Below, one piece after another: positions 44,551-57,875 of a DNA stretch of 64,000 nt (positions are counted from its first letter, which is position 1; each line of letters starts with the position of its first letter). The DNA is from Lunularia cruciata (taxonomy: Eukaryota > Streptophyta > Marchantiopsida > Lunulariales > Lunulariaceae): the NCBI GenBank assembly GCA_948567375.1, contig OX419755.1, positions 56,301,001 through 56,365,000 of the forward strand, written 5' to 3'. The notes under the pieces are model-generated. The model saw nothing but the letters and a program-made list of their open reading frames with translations, ran no database searches and was not told the DNA's origin. The position numbers and the translations under genes were made by a program.

Positions 44551-45790
44551 TTGTCCAAAGATCAGAAGTTGGTGACTGTGAGTTGGATGAAGGTTCCCCA
44601 CCTCAGGGAAACAAGTTCGTCAGAAGAGGAGGACGAATCCAAAGACTCATCGTCTTCGTCCTTAGACAAATCCGAAGACGAAGTCCAAGTTAATTACTTG
44701 GAATGCTATGAGGTGGATGTTGAAGACAAAGATCCATATGACCTAGCCTTGGGTGAACCTGACTTGGAGGAAGGGGGTTTGATGGCCGCTCGCCTCAGGT
44801 TAAGCCGAGTAAGCCACGTTGAAGGAGTCATCAACCCCGATGACTATCAAGATGTTTTATTAACTGAAGGAAAAATTTTAAAAATTTCAAAGACAGTTAC
44901 TTTGGAGGAGTTGGCAGGATACACTACCCTGTTTATAGAATTCCAAGATGTATTCACCTGGTCGATTGATCAAATGCCGGGTATTCCACAAGAATTCAGA
45001 GAAAACCGGATTGATTTGGTTGAAGGTGCAGTTCCGGTTTGGCAGCAACAATACCGCCTGAACCCAAAGTACTCGCTTTTGGTGAAAGATGAAATCGACA
45101 AGTACTTAGGGGCCAAAATCATCTTCCCTATCTTAAGCAGTGAATGGGTCTCCCCCATTGTCATTGTCCCGAAGAAGAAAACAAGGAAGATCCGAGTGTG
45201 CCAAGACTTTCAGAAGTTGAACTCAGTCACAAGGAAAGATCATCATCCCTTGCCTTTTACCGATACAATTTTAGATCAGGTAGCTGGGCATCCTTGTTAT
45301 CGTTTTCTTGATGGATTTTCAGGGTACAATCAAGTATCCATTCGAGAAGAAGACAAGGATAAAACTACATTCACGACTGATTGGGGCACTTTTGCTTACA
45401 ATCAAATGCCCTTTGGGTTGTGTAATGCTCCCGCTACTTTCCAGCGGATGATGAATTCAATCTTCAAAGATTTCCCGCGCAAATTTTTGGAAGTTTTTAT
45501 TGATGACTTTTGTGTGTTTGGACAAAGAGATGTACATTTAGATTACCTTTGCCAAACATTTGAAAGGTGTCGTTTTACCGGCTTGTCATTACACCCGGAG
45601 AAATGCTTCTTCGCAATGAAGGAGGGAATTCTTCTAGGGCATTGGGTGTCAAGCCGAGGTATTGAAGTTGATGTTGAGAAGGTTAAGATAATTGCAGCTT
45701 TGGAATCCCCAAAGAACATCCAAGAGCTGAGAGCCTTCTTAGGACATGTCGGATATTCCAGACGCTTTGTGTCAAACTATGCAGTACTTG
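44551..45790 (+). pseudogene. B1 reverse transcriptase (fingers to thumb)
   Basis: A 413-codon open stretch, intact up to the nested LTR. Motifs: RIRVCQDFQKLNSVTRKDHHPLPF, CYRFLDGFSGYNQVSI, TFAYNQMPFGLCNAPATFQRM, the catalytic EVFIDDFCVFG (IDD near 45500) and ILLGHWVSSRGIEVD. The thumb ends RAFLGHVGYSRRFVSNYAVL at 45790 and continues without loss at 49571 (AAPLTKLLKKSEDYLW). It resembles Athila/Tat-group RTs. Confidence 0.92.
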
Positions 45791-48700
45791 TGTGACAACC
45801 CGGCAAATATCACTTTTGCGGTAATCGGGTAAGTAAAGTTCATTCCCGCAGAGATACGAGTCAGAATTGGTCAAATACAAAGCAAAGTAACAATTTCAGT
45901 TCTTCTTGGTTGTGTCTTTAATCTCTCAGGAAGAAACCACACCCAGAAGAGAGTAACAAGCACTAACTCGCAGTCTTGTCACGAATTAACACTCCTTAAT
46001 CACAAATCCTTCAATTCTTTCCAAACAATCTTGATTGTGATGATTCAGGCTCTCCCGAAAACGGCACTTCACTACAAAACAACTTTGCCTCAGAATTGTG
46101 TTCTACCCTTCGTTGAAGGCACAACTTCCTTGATCGAAATTGCTTCACATCAACTTTGCACTGCACTCACAAATGCAGAATACTACCAACACTACAATTC
46201 CTCTCAGATCTGTCAAGGCATTGCTTAGATTGCACTTCACTCAAGATCAAACACACAGAATGAAGATCAAGGCTATGGAATCCAACATCCAACAAACACT
46301 CTGACTTGCACTTCAAATTTCTTCACACACTCACAAACATAGACAAAAAGTTGATACTTGAAATCAAGCTCAAACGACGAGCACTGCTTCAAAGCACTTT
46401 GCTTTATCTATTCTCAGAAATAATGAGCACTGAACAACAATTCTCTGCGAATGCCACTCTTAAGTAGTGAAGCAATTGACAGTTTTAACAACTATACCGT
46501 TCTACAAAAATTGTTCTAATCTGCAGATCCAAAATGACAATGCACCTCTTCATATCTGCCTCTTCAAATGTCAAATCTGTTACTAATCCGATCCGATGTC
46601 TACTTTCTCTTCGGCTTTCAAACCCGAACCCGAAGTAAATTTACTTCCTAATATTCTGTCCTTGGGTTTCATAATTCCTACTTCCTCTACTAGATCTAAC
46701 AATTCTCTTTCTTGATCTGAAATATCACCAATGGGTAATCTATCTAACTCCTTATCTCACGACCCACTCTTCTCTAATGTCTCTGATGGTAACTCGAAAG
46801 ACATTTGGACTCCTATGTTATCTACTTCGGGTTTTGCTTCAACATCTTTCTGAAGTTTTTCTAGCTCTATTTTCACTAAGTCTAATCTAATTGAAATGTT
46901 ATCCTCTACCTCTAATATCTTCCTATCTACACGAGTTCTCAATTTGATCAGCAAGGCGTTCATCTTGGTGTCTTTTGCTTGTCTTTGCCTTGTCTCCTGC
47001 ACCAACAACTTTAACTCGTGCAGGCGTGCTTCTTCAATTCGAACGCTGGCTTTTGTACTTAACATCGCATTCATCTGGAGGACAATTTCCTTTATCTGCT
47101 CCAATTGTGTCTTCCTTTCTCGTTCCCGATCTGCAAGCCATTCCTCTCTGTACATCGCCAATTCTTCCTCGAATTTGGCCTTCACCGTCTCCTTCTCCTT
47201 CTCCTTCTGAACTACTTTCTCCTCCTAATTACAAAGTAATTCTTGCAATCGGTCTTCTTCTCTATACCTTGTAGCCAACTCTCTTTGCCAGAGTTGCTTC
47301 TTCTCCTCCATACTCTCCATCACTCTATCGAGTTCTTGATCTTTCGCTGCTACCCTTGCCATAGCATGGATAAGTTCTACTCTTGAATCAACAAACTGCT
47401 GCTTCAAGATTTCGTATTCAGCTACCTGTCTTTCCCTTGCTATGTCACTCTTCCTCGCAAGATCCTCTCGATAGCTTACTTCCCTCTTCAGGTCTTCAAT
47501 TACCTAACTTCTCTCTACTGCCTCCGCTCGCAGTACTTCTCTCTCCTCCTCACCTTGGGTTATACCTCTCTTAAACTCCAAGTTCTCCTCTTTTAATTTT
47601 GATAAGACTTGCAAAACAGTCTTCACCTCTGGACAAATCGACTGCATCTCCTTCTTCTTGTACTCCAACTTCACCAACAAGGGGCACACTATCTCTCGCA
47701 GGTACTCCACTCCATCATTGGCAACTACTTCCTCCTGCGGAGTGGTCTCTCTTCTCACTTCGTGTTCTCCCGATACTTGCCTTCTTCTCTGGAGTCTTTG
47801 TATCGGAATCGACGCCTCACTGCCCGAGCTTTCTTCTACCTCTTCCTTCCCTCTACTTGGCCCCGCTTCACACTTTGCCTTACGTCGCGAGCAAACTCCT
47901 CGCTGTACTGCAATCTTCTTCTCCTCTTGTACCGGTACTTCGTCCTCCAGCGCTGTGTTGTCTTTGGCTTCCAACTCGGCTTGCACTTCTTTGTATTCTT
48001 CAGCAGCTGGCGCCGAAGTCATCTCTCCTCCTTCTTCACCATCACTGCTCGTATCTCCGCTCTATAGTGTCAGCTTAGGTTCCTCTTCATGATCCGAGTC
48101 CTCCGTTTTGAGCTCGGCCTTGCCTTCTGAGTCTTCATCTTCTGACTCAATTACCACCATTCCTCGCCTTGGGTTACTTCTCTACATCTTCCGAGGTTTC
48201 TTGCTTTCTTCGGCTTCTCCTTACCGACTCCTCTTCTTTGTTGGGGTACTCACTACGACCTCCACATTCTTCCTTGTCTTTGCGTAGTAGTCGTCCGTGC
48301 TCTAGATTTGGAGAATGTATTGCTGCTCCTTGACATCGACCTCCTTTCGCACATTTGAATGGAAATGCGACACCATCCGAGTCCGCTCCACCGAGTTTAG
48401 CAAATTTAGCCCGAGGTAGAAGTGTGCTACAAACGACACAATGTAGTGTGGAGGCGACTTATCCCACAAATTCCACACCTTCTGCCTTGTTCTCCCGTGA
48501 AAACACCTTGCCCAATTGATTGGTTCTCCTGCAAACAACTTATGGAAGAACACCGCTTGGTGTCTCATCACATAAGTCGTTCTCTCCGGCTTCAAGATCG
48601 CCATGAGAGCACTCACAATCCCTCTCCTCACTGGATCCTTGTAACTCTCAACTTTGTACCCATTCTTTGTTCTTTTCGACGAGAAGGCATCTCTCACCTC

Positions 48701-49565
48701 CTGAGTCTCTTGGGCTATCTCTCCTTTCCCCAGGAACGTGGCTCCCTGCTCCAAGCTTGCCTCCTTCCCGAGTACAAGTCTCCAATCCGACTCTGTCCAT
48801 CGAGCCGGATTTCCTCTCTTCCCTTCTTCCTTGGGTCCATCAAGACACTTACTCTTGATGATTTCTGTCATGAATCCTAGAAAACTTACGTTCCAGTTCC
48901 ATGCCAGAAAAGTGATCCAAAGTCGGCTCAAGACTTTGATTCTCGCTATCACATCTAATCTCCAAATTGCATGATTTCTCACTGCAAATTCGGAGTTTTT
49001 CTTCCTCCTCCCATCTCTTCTACTTTCTCACTTTCTCTTGATTTCACTCTCGCGACTTTGCCCTTGCACACTAACATGAGTCCATCTCTATTTCCCTTTC
49101 CATGATCACCTGCAAGACAACTTCTCAGCGGCGAAGGAAAATTACTCAACATTTTGTTGTTGCAATTCCAATTTTTATAGAGTTGCACTTCTTTGTCTTT
49201 GGTCGCTTTGAGTTTCTACCAAGAAATCACACCTCCGGCATGCACCTGTCACTGTCAATCAACCTTTGCGCGTATGGGCCGCCAGTTTTAAAACGGCCCC
49301 TTCTTGAATTTCTCGCCCCAACAAAAGGTTGTTAGACTGTCTTTACCTCGGGTTGAGCTCCCCTCGATCTGAAGACAATTTACTTTGGGTTGTATGCTGA
49401 CAGGGCATTTCCGAGTACTTCGCCTTATGACCCAAAGTCACTTTACTTCGGGTTTCATCCTGAAGACTCTTTTCTTCGCCTTCTTCGGCCATACAGGCGC
49501 AATTTGACTTCTCTGTACACTTCTTCTTCTTTATTTTGAGAAAAACAAAAAATGTGAGCACCACA
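45791..49565 (-). mobile_element. Family B solo LTR nested in B1 pol
   Basis: A complete 3775-bp LTR in antisense orientation. The minus strand starts tgtggtgctcacatttttt and ends gccgggttgtcaca. It is flanked by the duplication ACTTG (45786-45790, 49566-49570). Removing the LTR and one ACTTG restores the RT frame exactly. No internal region is present, so it arose by LTR-LTR recombination after insertion. Confidence 0.96.
46583..49152 (-). pseudogene. LTR-encoded coiled-coil protein, solo LTR copy (least damaged)
   Basis: On the minus strand it starts MLSNFPSPLRSCLAGD (ATG at 49152) and ends at about 46583. After an early frameshift near residue 55, long stretches are open: 48982-48302 (226 codons, whole helical domain), 48022-47504 and 47185-46757 (coiled coil). 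Stops are few: one at about 48300, one in the linker, one at about 47503, one at about 47224 and one at 46756. The two stops shared by the B1 LTRs are CGA here, so this copy derives from a different source. Confidence 0.8.
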
Positions 49566-49570
49566 ACTTG

Positions 49571-50198
49571 CTGCGCCACTTACAAAGCTTCTAAAGAAAT
49601 CCGAAGACTACTTGTGGGAAGCAAATCAAGAAGAAGCTTTCCAGGTGTTGAAGAAAAAGCTGGTTGAAGCACCGGTTATGAGGGCCCTGAATTGGGACAT
49701 CCCTTTTCATGTATATGTGGACACTTCATCCATGGCCATCGGAGTTGTCTTAAGTCAGAAGGACAAGAAGAAGAAGGACTACCCGGTGTATTATGCCAGC
49801 CGACAACTTTCAGTTTCTGAAAAGAACTATTCGACAACTAAAAGAGAAGCACTCGGAATGGTGTATGCCTGCAAGAAATTTTGTCATTATTTGTTGGGGT
49901 ATGAGTTTGTCTTCTATGTGGACCATTATGCATTGCAACATTTGGTCAAGAAGGCAGATTTATCAGGACAAATTGCAAGATGGATCTTGTTGTTACAAGA
50001 GTTCACGTATACTGTACAAGTAAGGAAGAGAGCTTTGCATTTGAATGCGGACTTCCTGTCTAGGTTAGAAACTCAAGACCAGGAGTGGGAAATTGATGAT
50101 CGGTTCCCTGACAAAGAGTTGTATCACTTATCAGCAATGCAAAGTACAAGGTATGCAGTTGAATATAATTATCTGAATACTCTCATTGTCCTGAGGGG
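49571..50198 (+). pseudogene. B1 RT end and RNase H
   Basis: It resumes the frame after the solo LTR. RNase H catalytic positions are visible: FHVYVDTSSMAIGVVLSQ (Asp), TTKREALGMVYACKKF (Glu), FVFYVDHYALQHL (Asp) and ALHLNADFLSRLE (Asp). A frameshift near 50190 breaks the link to integrase. No second archaeal-type RNase H, as carried by some Tat elements, was seen. Confidence 0.9.
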
Positions 50199-51454
50199 AT
50201 GGACCCGGAACAGCGGGCAGTCTTTCTCAGGAAAATGGGGCTGTACCAGCTTAAACACAACATTTTATTTAAGATGGGCGAAGACAAAGTACTTCGGCGA
50301 TGCTTGGAGTCATACGAAGTAGGAGGAGTGATTGAATCTTTACACTCCAAAGCATCGGGAGGACACTATGCTTTGAAGAATACTGTAAAGAAAATTCTTT
50401 TGGCAGGGTATTGGTGGCCTACAATGTACAAAGACATGCATGCTCATATTCGAAGCTGTGATGCTTGTCAGAGAACGAGGAAGCCGACGGCTACTTCTCA
50501 ATGGCCTTTGAGACCAATTTTGCCTTTGGCACCATTCAAGAAATGGGGAATTGATTTTGTGGGTCCCATTCAACCAATGACCCGAGTCACAAGAAAGCGC
50601 TACATTTTGGTTGGCACTAACTATGCTACCAAGATGGTCAAAGCTGAAGCAACTCGCAGAGATGATGCTGAAACTGTGGCGGAATTTTTCTTTTGAAACA
50701 TCATGTCCTGATATGGGTGTCCTCTGGAATTATTCAGTGACCGAGGAACACATTTTTTGAACTCTATAATGGAGGCGTTAACCAAGTACTTTCAGATTAA
50801 GCATTGGAAGACGACTCCTTACAACCCAAAAGCAAATGGCTTAACGGAAAAAGCGAATGGGTTACTTCGTAAAATTTTGACTAAGGTGACTGTCAATTAT
50901 GCCTATGATTGGGATACAAAATTTCCAGCCGCGTTGTGGGCATATCAAATGACAGAAAAGATTACAACAAAACAAACTCCATACTTCTTGACATATGGCT
51001 TGCATCCCATACTGCTAGTTGAATTTGAGGTTCCGACATATCGGGTTCTTGCGAAGAACAAATGTCGGAAGAAGAAAGTCAGGATCTTCGGATTCATCAA
51101 CTGATGTGGTTAGAAGAGAAAAGAGACGATGCAATGCAAACCACAAAAGAAGTACAAGCACATAGGAAAGTCAGGCACGATAAGAGAATCAAGCCTGTGA
51201 CTGTACAAGAAGGAGATTTGGTTTTGTTATATGACAATTGCCAAATATTTTTTCCAGGCAAGTTGCATTTGAGATGGATGGGTCCCTATCGAGTTCTTCA
51301 TCTTTACGAAAATGGGTCCATGCAGCTCATAGACTTGGAAGGTAATCCTTTTGCCACTCAAGTAAACGGGTGGAGAGTTCGGAGATATTGGACCATAGAC
51401 TCTGAAGTTTCTAAAACACCCAAGGTCTATGTTTGCAGGGACGCTCACATTTGA
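50199..51454 (+). pseudogene. B1 integrase
   Basis: The HHCC domain is SLHSKASGGHYALKN...HAHIRSCDACQR. The core D,D,E residues lie in WGIDFVGPIQP, ELFSDRGTHF and NPKANGLTEKAN. The C-terminal GPY motif is LRWMGPYRVLHLYENG. Two TGA codons (50694 and 50709), each one step from CGA, and a frameshift near 51060 inactivate it. The ORF ends at 51454, twelve bases before the 3' LTR. Confidence 0.92.
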
Positions 51455-51465
51455 GGGAGGGAGTA
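51451..51465 (+). promoter_or_regulatory. Polypurine tract of B1
   Basis: gagggagggagta immediately precedes the 3' LTR start tgtggtgcccac. It is the plus-strand DNA primer site expected in LTR elements. Confidence 0.85.
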
Positions 51466-54400
51466 TGTGGTGCCCACATTTTTTGTTTTTCTCAAAATAA
51501 AGGAGAAGAAGTGTACAAAGAAGTTGAATTGCGCATGTATGGCCAAAGAAGGCGAAGGAAAGAGTCTTCGGGATGAAACCCGAAGTAAAGTAACTTTGGG
51601 TTATAAGGCGAAGTACTCGGAAATGCCCTGTCAGCATACAACCCGAAGTAAATTGTCTTCGTATCAGAAGGAGCTCAATCCGAGGCAAAGACAGTCTAAC
51701 AACCTTTTGTCGGGGCGAGAAATTCAAGAAGGGGCTGTTTTAAAACTGGCGGCCCATACGCACGAAGGTTGATTGACAGTGACAGGTGCATGCTGGAGGT
51801 GTGATTTCTCGGTAGAAACTCAAAGCAACAAAAGACAAAGAAGCGCAACTCTATAAAATCAAACTTACAACAAAAAAATGTCGAGTAATTTTTCTTTGCC
51901 GCTGAGAACTCGTCTTGCAGGTGATCGGGGAAAGGGAAATAGAGTTGGGATTGTGTTAGTGCGCAAGGGCAAAGTTGCAAGAGTGAAATCAAGAGAAAGT
52001 AAGAAAGTAGAAGAGATGGGAGGAGGGAAGAAGAACTCCGAATTCGTAGTGGGAAACCATGCGATTCGGAGGTTAGATGTGATAGCAAGGATCAAAGTCT
52101 TGAGCCGACTTTGGATCACCTTTTTGGCATGGAACTGGAACGTAAGTTTTCCAGGACTCATGACAGAAATCATCAAGAGTAAGTGTCTTGATGGACCCGA
52201 GGAAGAGGGGAAGAGAGGAAATCCGGCTTGCTGGATAGAGTCGGATTGGAGACTTGTACTCGGGAAGGAAGCAGGCTCGGAGCAGGAGCCACGTTCTTGG
52301 GAGAGGGAGAGATAGCTCAAGAGACTCAGGAGGTGAGAGATGCCTTCTCGTCAAAACGGACAAACAATGGGTACAAGGTTGAGAGCTACAAAGACCCTAT
52401 GAAGAGAGGGATCGTGAGTGCTTTGATGGCTATCTTGAAGCCAGAGAGAACCACTTATGTGATGAAACACCAAGCGGTGTTCTTCCATAAGTTGTTTGTA
52501 GGAGAACCAATCAATTGGGTGAGGTGTTTTCACGGGAGAACGAGGCAGATGGTGTGGAATTTGCGAGATAAGTCACCTCCACACTACATTGTGCTATTTG
52601 CAGCACACTTCTACCTTGGGCTCAACTTGCTGAACTTGGCGGAGCGGACTCGGATGGTGTCGCATTTCCATCCGGATGTTCGAAAGGAGGTCGATGTCGA
52701 GGAGCAGTAGTACATCTTGCAACTCAGGAGCACATACGACTACTATGCAAAGACAGGGAAGAACGTGGAGGTCGCAATAAGTACCCTGACAAAGAAGAGA
52801 GGTCGTCAAGGTGAAGCCGAAGAAAGCAAGAAACCTCAGAAGATGTAGAGAAGTAACCTGAGGTGATGTATGGTGGTGATTGAGTCGGAGGATGAAGACT
52901 CAAAAGGAGATGTCGAGCTCAAAACTGAAGACTCGAAACACAAGGAGGAGCTTGAGCTAACGTTGCAGAGTGGAGGTACGAGTAGCGATAGTGATGAAGG
53001 TGGAGAGATGACATCAGCACCAGCGGCTGAAGAATACAAAGAAGAAGTGCAAGCCGAGTTGGAAGCCGAAGACAACACGCAGTTAGAAGACAAAGTAACT
53101 GTGCCAGAGGAGAAGAAAATTGCAGTACAACAAGGAGTTTGCTCGAGATGTAAGGTGAAGTGTGATGCGGGGCCGAGTAAAGTAAAAGAAGAGGTAAGTG
53201 AAAACTCGGGAAGTGAAGCATCAATTCCGATACAAAGACTGTAGAGAAGAAGGCGAGTATCGGGAGAACATGAAGTGAGAAGAGAGACCACTCCGCGGGA
53301 GGAAGTAGTTGCCAGTAATGGAGTGAATTACCTGCGAGAGATCATGTGCCCATTGTTGGTGAAGTTGGAGCACAAGAAGAAGGAGATGCAATTGACTTGT
53401 CCAGAGGTAAAGACCGTATTGCAGGTGTTGGTGAGATTAGAAGAAGAGAACTTGGAGTTGAAGAAGAGTGTAACCCGAGGTGAGGAGGAAAGGGAAGTAC
53501 TGCAAGCGGAGGCAGTAGAGAGAATTCAGGTAATTGAAGACCTGAAGAGAGAAGTGAGCTATTGAGAGGAGCTTGTGAAGAAAAGTGACATAGCAAGGGA
53601 GAGACAAGTAGCGGAGTATAAAATCTTGAAGCAGCAGTTTGCTAATTTGAGAGTAGAAGTAATCCATGCTATGGCAAGAGTTGCAGCGAAGGATCAAGAG
53701 CTCAATAGAGTGATGGAGAGTATGGAAGAGAAGAAACAACTCTGGCAACAAGAGTTGGTGGCGCGATATAGAGAAGAAGACCGATTACGAGAATTACTTC
53801 GTAATCAAGAGGAGAAGGTAGTTCAGAAGGAGAAGGAGAAGGAGACGGTGAAAGCCAAATTCAAGGAAGAGTTGGCAATGTACCGAGAGGACTGGCTTGC
53901 AGATCAGGAACGAGAAAGGAAGACAAGATTGGAGCCGATAAAGGAAATTTTCCTCCAGATGAATGCAATGTTGAGTATCGAGGCCAGCGTGCGGATTGAA
54001 GAAGCAAGACTGCACGAGTTGAAGTTGTTGGTGCAAGAGACAAGGCAAAGACAGGCAAAAGACACCAAGATGACCACCTTGTTGATCAAATTGAGAACTC
54101 GTGTAGATAGGAAGATATTAGAGGTAGAAGATAACATTTCAATTAGATTAGACTTAGTGAAAATAGAGCTAGAAAAACTTCGGAAAGATGTTGAAGCAAA
54201 ACCCAAAGTAGATAACATAGGAGTCCAAATGTCTTTGGAGTTACCAGTGGAGACATTAGAGAAGAGTGGGTCGAGAGATAAGGAGTTAGATAGATTACCC
54301 ACTAGTGGAATTTCAGATCAGGAAAGAGAATTGCTGGATCTGGTAGAAGAAGTAGGAGATCTAAAACCCGAGGAAAAAGTGATAGGAAGTAAAATTACTT

Positions 54401-55230
54401 CAGGTTTGGGTTTGAAAGCCAAGGACAAAGTAGACATCTGATCGGATTAGTTACCGATTTGAGATTTGAAGGGGCAGATATGAAGAAGTGCATTGTCATT
54501 TTGGAACAGTTGTTGTAGAATGGTATAGTTGTTAGAACTGTCGATTGCTTCACTACTTAAGAGAGACATTCACAGGAAATTGTTGTTCAATGCTCATAAT
54601 TTTTGAGAATAGATAAAGCAAAGTGCTGTGAAGCAGTGCTCGTTGCTTGAGCTTGATTCTGAGTATCAACTTTGTGATTGTGTTTGTGAGTGTTTGGAGA
54701 AATTTGAAGTGCAAGTTAGAGTGCTTGTTGGATGTTGGATTCCATAGCCTTGATCTTCATTCTGTGTGTTTGATCCTGAGTGAAGTGCAATCAAAGCAAT
54801 GCCTTGACATATCTGAGAGGAATTGTAGTGTTGGTAGTATTTTGCATTTGTGAGTGCAATGCAAGGTTGATGTGAAGCAATTTCGATCAAGGAAGTTGTG
54901 CCTTCAGTGGAAAGGTGGAACACAATTCTAAGGCAAAGTTGTTTTGCAATGAAGTGCCGTTTTTGGGAGAGCCTGAATCATCACAATCAAGATTTTTTGA
55001 AAGGATTTGATGGAGTTGTGATTAAGGAGTGTGAATTTGTGACAAGACTGTGAATCAGTGCTTGTTATTCTCTTCTGGGTGTGGTTTCTACCTGAGAGAC
55101 TAAAGAAGAACTCAAGAAGAACTAAATTGTTACTTTGACTTCATATTTGGACATTTTTGACTCGTATCTCTGCGGGAATGAACTTTACTTACCCGATTAC
55201 CGCAAAAGTGATATTTGCCGAGTTGTCACT
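51466..55230 (+). repeat. B1 3' LTR (3765 bp)
   Basis: It starts tgtggtgcccacatttttt and ends ccgagttgtcact (terminal A changed to T), directly before the duplication AAAGC. It is colinear with the 5' LTR throughout, including TATA (51852) and ORF. Confidence 0.95.
51878..54441 (+). pseudogene. LTR-encoded coiled-coil protein, 3' LTR copy
   Basis: It starts MSSNFSLPLRTRLAGD and ends at the TGA of 54441. It has a one-base deletion near 52280 and stops at 52708, about 52846, 52864, 53242 and 53563. The last quarter (53575-54441, 288 codons) is open and almost wholly predicted coiled coil with Glu/Lys/Leu/Arg heptads (e.g. ELLRNQEEKVVQKEKEK). Domain order is as in the other copies. Confidence 0.8.
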
Positions 55231-55779
55231 AAAGCCTAAGCTCGTGCTAGGCATTTGGAGTTTTCTTCATTTGAGGATCCGAATGAGATGTTCTATTCCT
55301 ATCTTCCATTGTCCTTTTTCTCTCCTTGGTCTTCTACAAGAAGGCTAGTAGTTCTTGAGTGTTGCAGTTTGATCTAACTATAATGCAAATGGTTCAAGTA
55401 TTTGCACTTATATGCAACAATAACAAGTTGCATAGTGTAATAAGGCATTGGCTTCTAAAGCCTTGCAATTAATTGTGTGGATGTTAGACTAATTTGATGA
55501 GGAAAAATCTCAAAATACCTAAAGTATTATTCAAGGGAAGTGGGGCTCAAAAAGGTTCATGAACAAGAGATGATACACACATTAAGCTTGTGGTTATTTT
55601 GAAGTTCCATGTACATGTAAAGGAGGTTATTTGAGCTCATGGGAGCAGTTGGGAGAGATTCTCTCTTCATTTGAAAGAGGAGTATTGTTTGGAAGATAAA
55701 GATAAGGCGACTAAGAAGTCATTCATAGAGTGGATGAACAAATCTACCAAGGGGCTGAGTGTAATTGAGCTATTTTGGG

Positions 55780-56273
55780 AGTTTGAGAGGCAATTTTCAT
55801 AATAGTCTCAACGGAGAAGTTCACGCTTGAGAGTGACAAGGTGGAGTTATTTCTACAATCAACAACAAGAGTTGGAGGTCTTGTTGGAGGATGGGTCAAA
55901 GGAAAATAGATTGACATTTGATTGGAGAAAAATCTCAAAAGTGATGAGTATTCTTGCCAAGAAAGAATACCATAGCGAGAAAGTGGTGATAAGATTGGAA
56001 GTACTACCACTAGTGGCCACAAGGACTCCAAGACAAGCAATGATACCTCTTACCACAAAGGTGTTAAAGGATTTCTTATCACTACATGGAACAACATCAA
56101 TTGAGACCACTACCTATGGAATGGAGGTACTAGGAGATGAAGAAAAAGCATTTGTGAAGCATGTAGATACAAGAAACATGTGGAGCAATGCTCTACACAC
56201 AATGGAGAAGGAGAAAGCCACAAGAGAAGACCTATTGCTTGTTGCTATGGAAATTAGGCATGCCATGCAATAG
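55780..56273 (+). pseudogene. Element C gag-like region
   Basis: 149 codons are open from 55827 (VTRWSYFYNQQQELEVLLED...). No zinc knuckle follows. Assigned by position between LTR and protease only. Confidence 0.4.
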
Positions 56274-56815
56274 ACTGATCTAGCAGATATTATGTTAGTT
56301 CATGCCTACTTGGCAAGAAGCAAACTTGAAGCTTTAATCAGATGAAAGTGAAGGAGAGATGACATAGAGCTTGGTGAAGAAAGAACAACTCAAAAGAGAC
56401 AATTGAAGGGAGATACAATCCATCAAGAAGGTGCTTTGTAAAGGTAAGGAGTGGTACATTTGTAGGAGGAGGTCATGGAGGAGGCCTTGCCTTTTGATTT
56501 TGAAAATTAAGTGAAGGGAAAGGGGATAGAAAAGGATAAATAGCCTACTTACAAGCTTCAACATGATATTGAAGCGACTACCTACCCAAAAGGAGTATTA
56601 GAAGAGAGATTACTCAATACCAAGGTAGAGTTTTTACTCCTTGGGAGATCCTTGGGATTTCCAAGAAGGAGTTTCATGATGTCATCATAGACACCATCAA
56701 GCATAAGCAGCAATTCACAAGAGAAACCACTATATTAAATGCTCTTAATACCATGATTATAGAAGAGGAGGAGTTAGAGATAGCTTGATGTTGCAACAAC
56801 TAGAAGGTCAGATCT

Positions 56816-57300
56816 GTGGAGGATGAGGATGATGATGATGATGAGATCTCTAGTCACTCTACTATTGTGCATCAGGCTAGACCAACCACTGAAACCTTGG
56901 TCAAGTTTAGCAATATGACAGATCTTGTAGTTGCTCTTATCACTCACAAATCAGAAATCAACATTATTTCCAAGGAGCTTTGCAAGCATGGGAATAGCCA
57001 ATTGATATGGAGTATGGTTGGGTGATCAAGGCAGCAAAAAAAACCAAGGGAAATCTCTATTGGTGCTTGCCTAGATTTGAAGGTGAAGGTTGGGAATGTG
57101 GTTACTAAAAAACTTCTTTATTCAAGAGATTGTATCATATCTAATAATCCTTGACAACCATTCATTACAACATTGAGGATGGAGACCAAGGTCCTTAATG
57201 ATGGTTTTGCGTATGCTTAGATCAAATTCAAGATGGAAAGGAAGCAGTGAAATTCCTCATTATCCTCACAAATCATGAGTGTAATCGGTATTACTTGAGG
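56816..57300 (+). pseudogene. Element C protease
   Basis: VALITHKSEINIISKELCKHG matches the retropepsin start (usually L-I-D-x-G-S-E-I-N); the catalytic D and G are lost here. In shifted frames the second half is visible (NFFIQEIVSYLIILDN, then MKTK-like sequence). Dead. Confidence 0.6.
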
Positions 57301-57875
57301 AGTGGTTCTCTACCTAAAGTGATGGCGGAGTTCAAGGGTTTCTCCAAGTACTACTATAGGGCAAGAATTTAGTGGTGTATCAAAGAATATGCTCTTGCTT
57401 AAAAGGGGAAGAACCTTATGTACAAGAGTGATGAGGTTTTCTCATAGTCATTTTAGTGTGTATACACAACTAGCCAATTTGCATAGGTAGGAGCAAAAAG
57501 TTGTGCAAGAACATGATCTAAAAAGAAAAATGAAAAAGATCTAAAAAGAGTGGGTATGATTGATGAGGATGACACCATATTTTTGGTGTACATAGAGATA
57601 GATTTTGAGGATACTCTAGGAGAGCTCAAGAGGATGGAGCTTGAGCATGAGTATGAGCATGCAGATCAAATGATGGAAATACATTTGAGGAAGCTCTAAT
57701 AATCAATAGAGTCTTTTTTTTACTTTGAGGCTAGGGTGGAAACTAAATATAAAAGAGAGGAGAAAAAGATCAAGCATGTAATTAAACCTCTTCCAAGTGA
57801 CTTTGACAAGCATATCAATCAACTCAAAAGCAAAAGAGCTTAAGAGATCCAAATCAGATAGGTCACAAGTTCACC

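Larger units (their letters stand above)
37736..55230 (+). mobile_element. Element B1: 17.5-kb Ty3/gypsy element with 3.77-kb coding LTRs
   Basis: It has 5' and 3' LTRs (37736-41516 and 51466-55230), a tRNA-Asp-type primer-binding site, one continuous gag-pol frame, a polypurine tract and a 5-bp duplication AAAGC (37731-37735, 55231-55235). RT and integrase motifs, the single gag-pol frame, the PBS and the long LTRs resemble the non-chromoviral Athila/Tat group. A solo LTR (45791-49565) interrupts pol; without it the element is about 13.7 kb. By eye the LTRs differ at about 26 of the first 410 bases. The final base of the 3' LTR is T instead of A. Inactive through stops and frameshifts. Confidence 0.95.
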
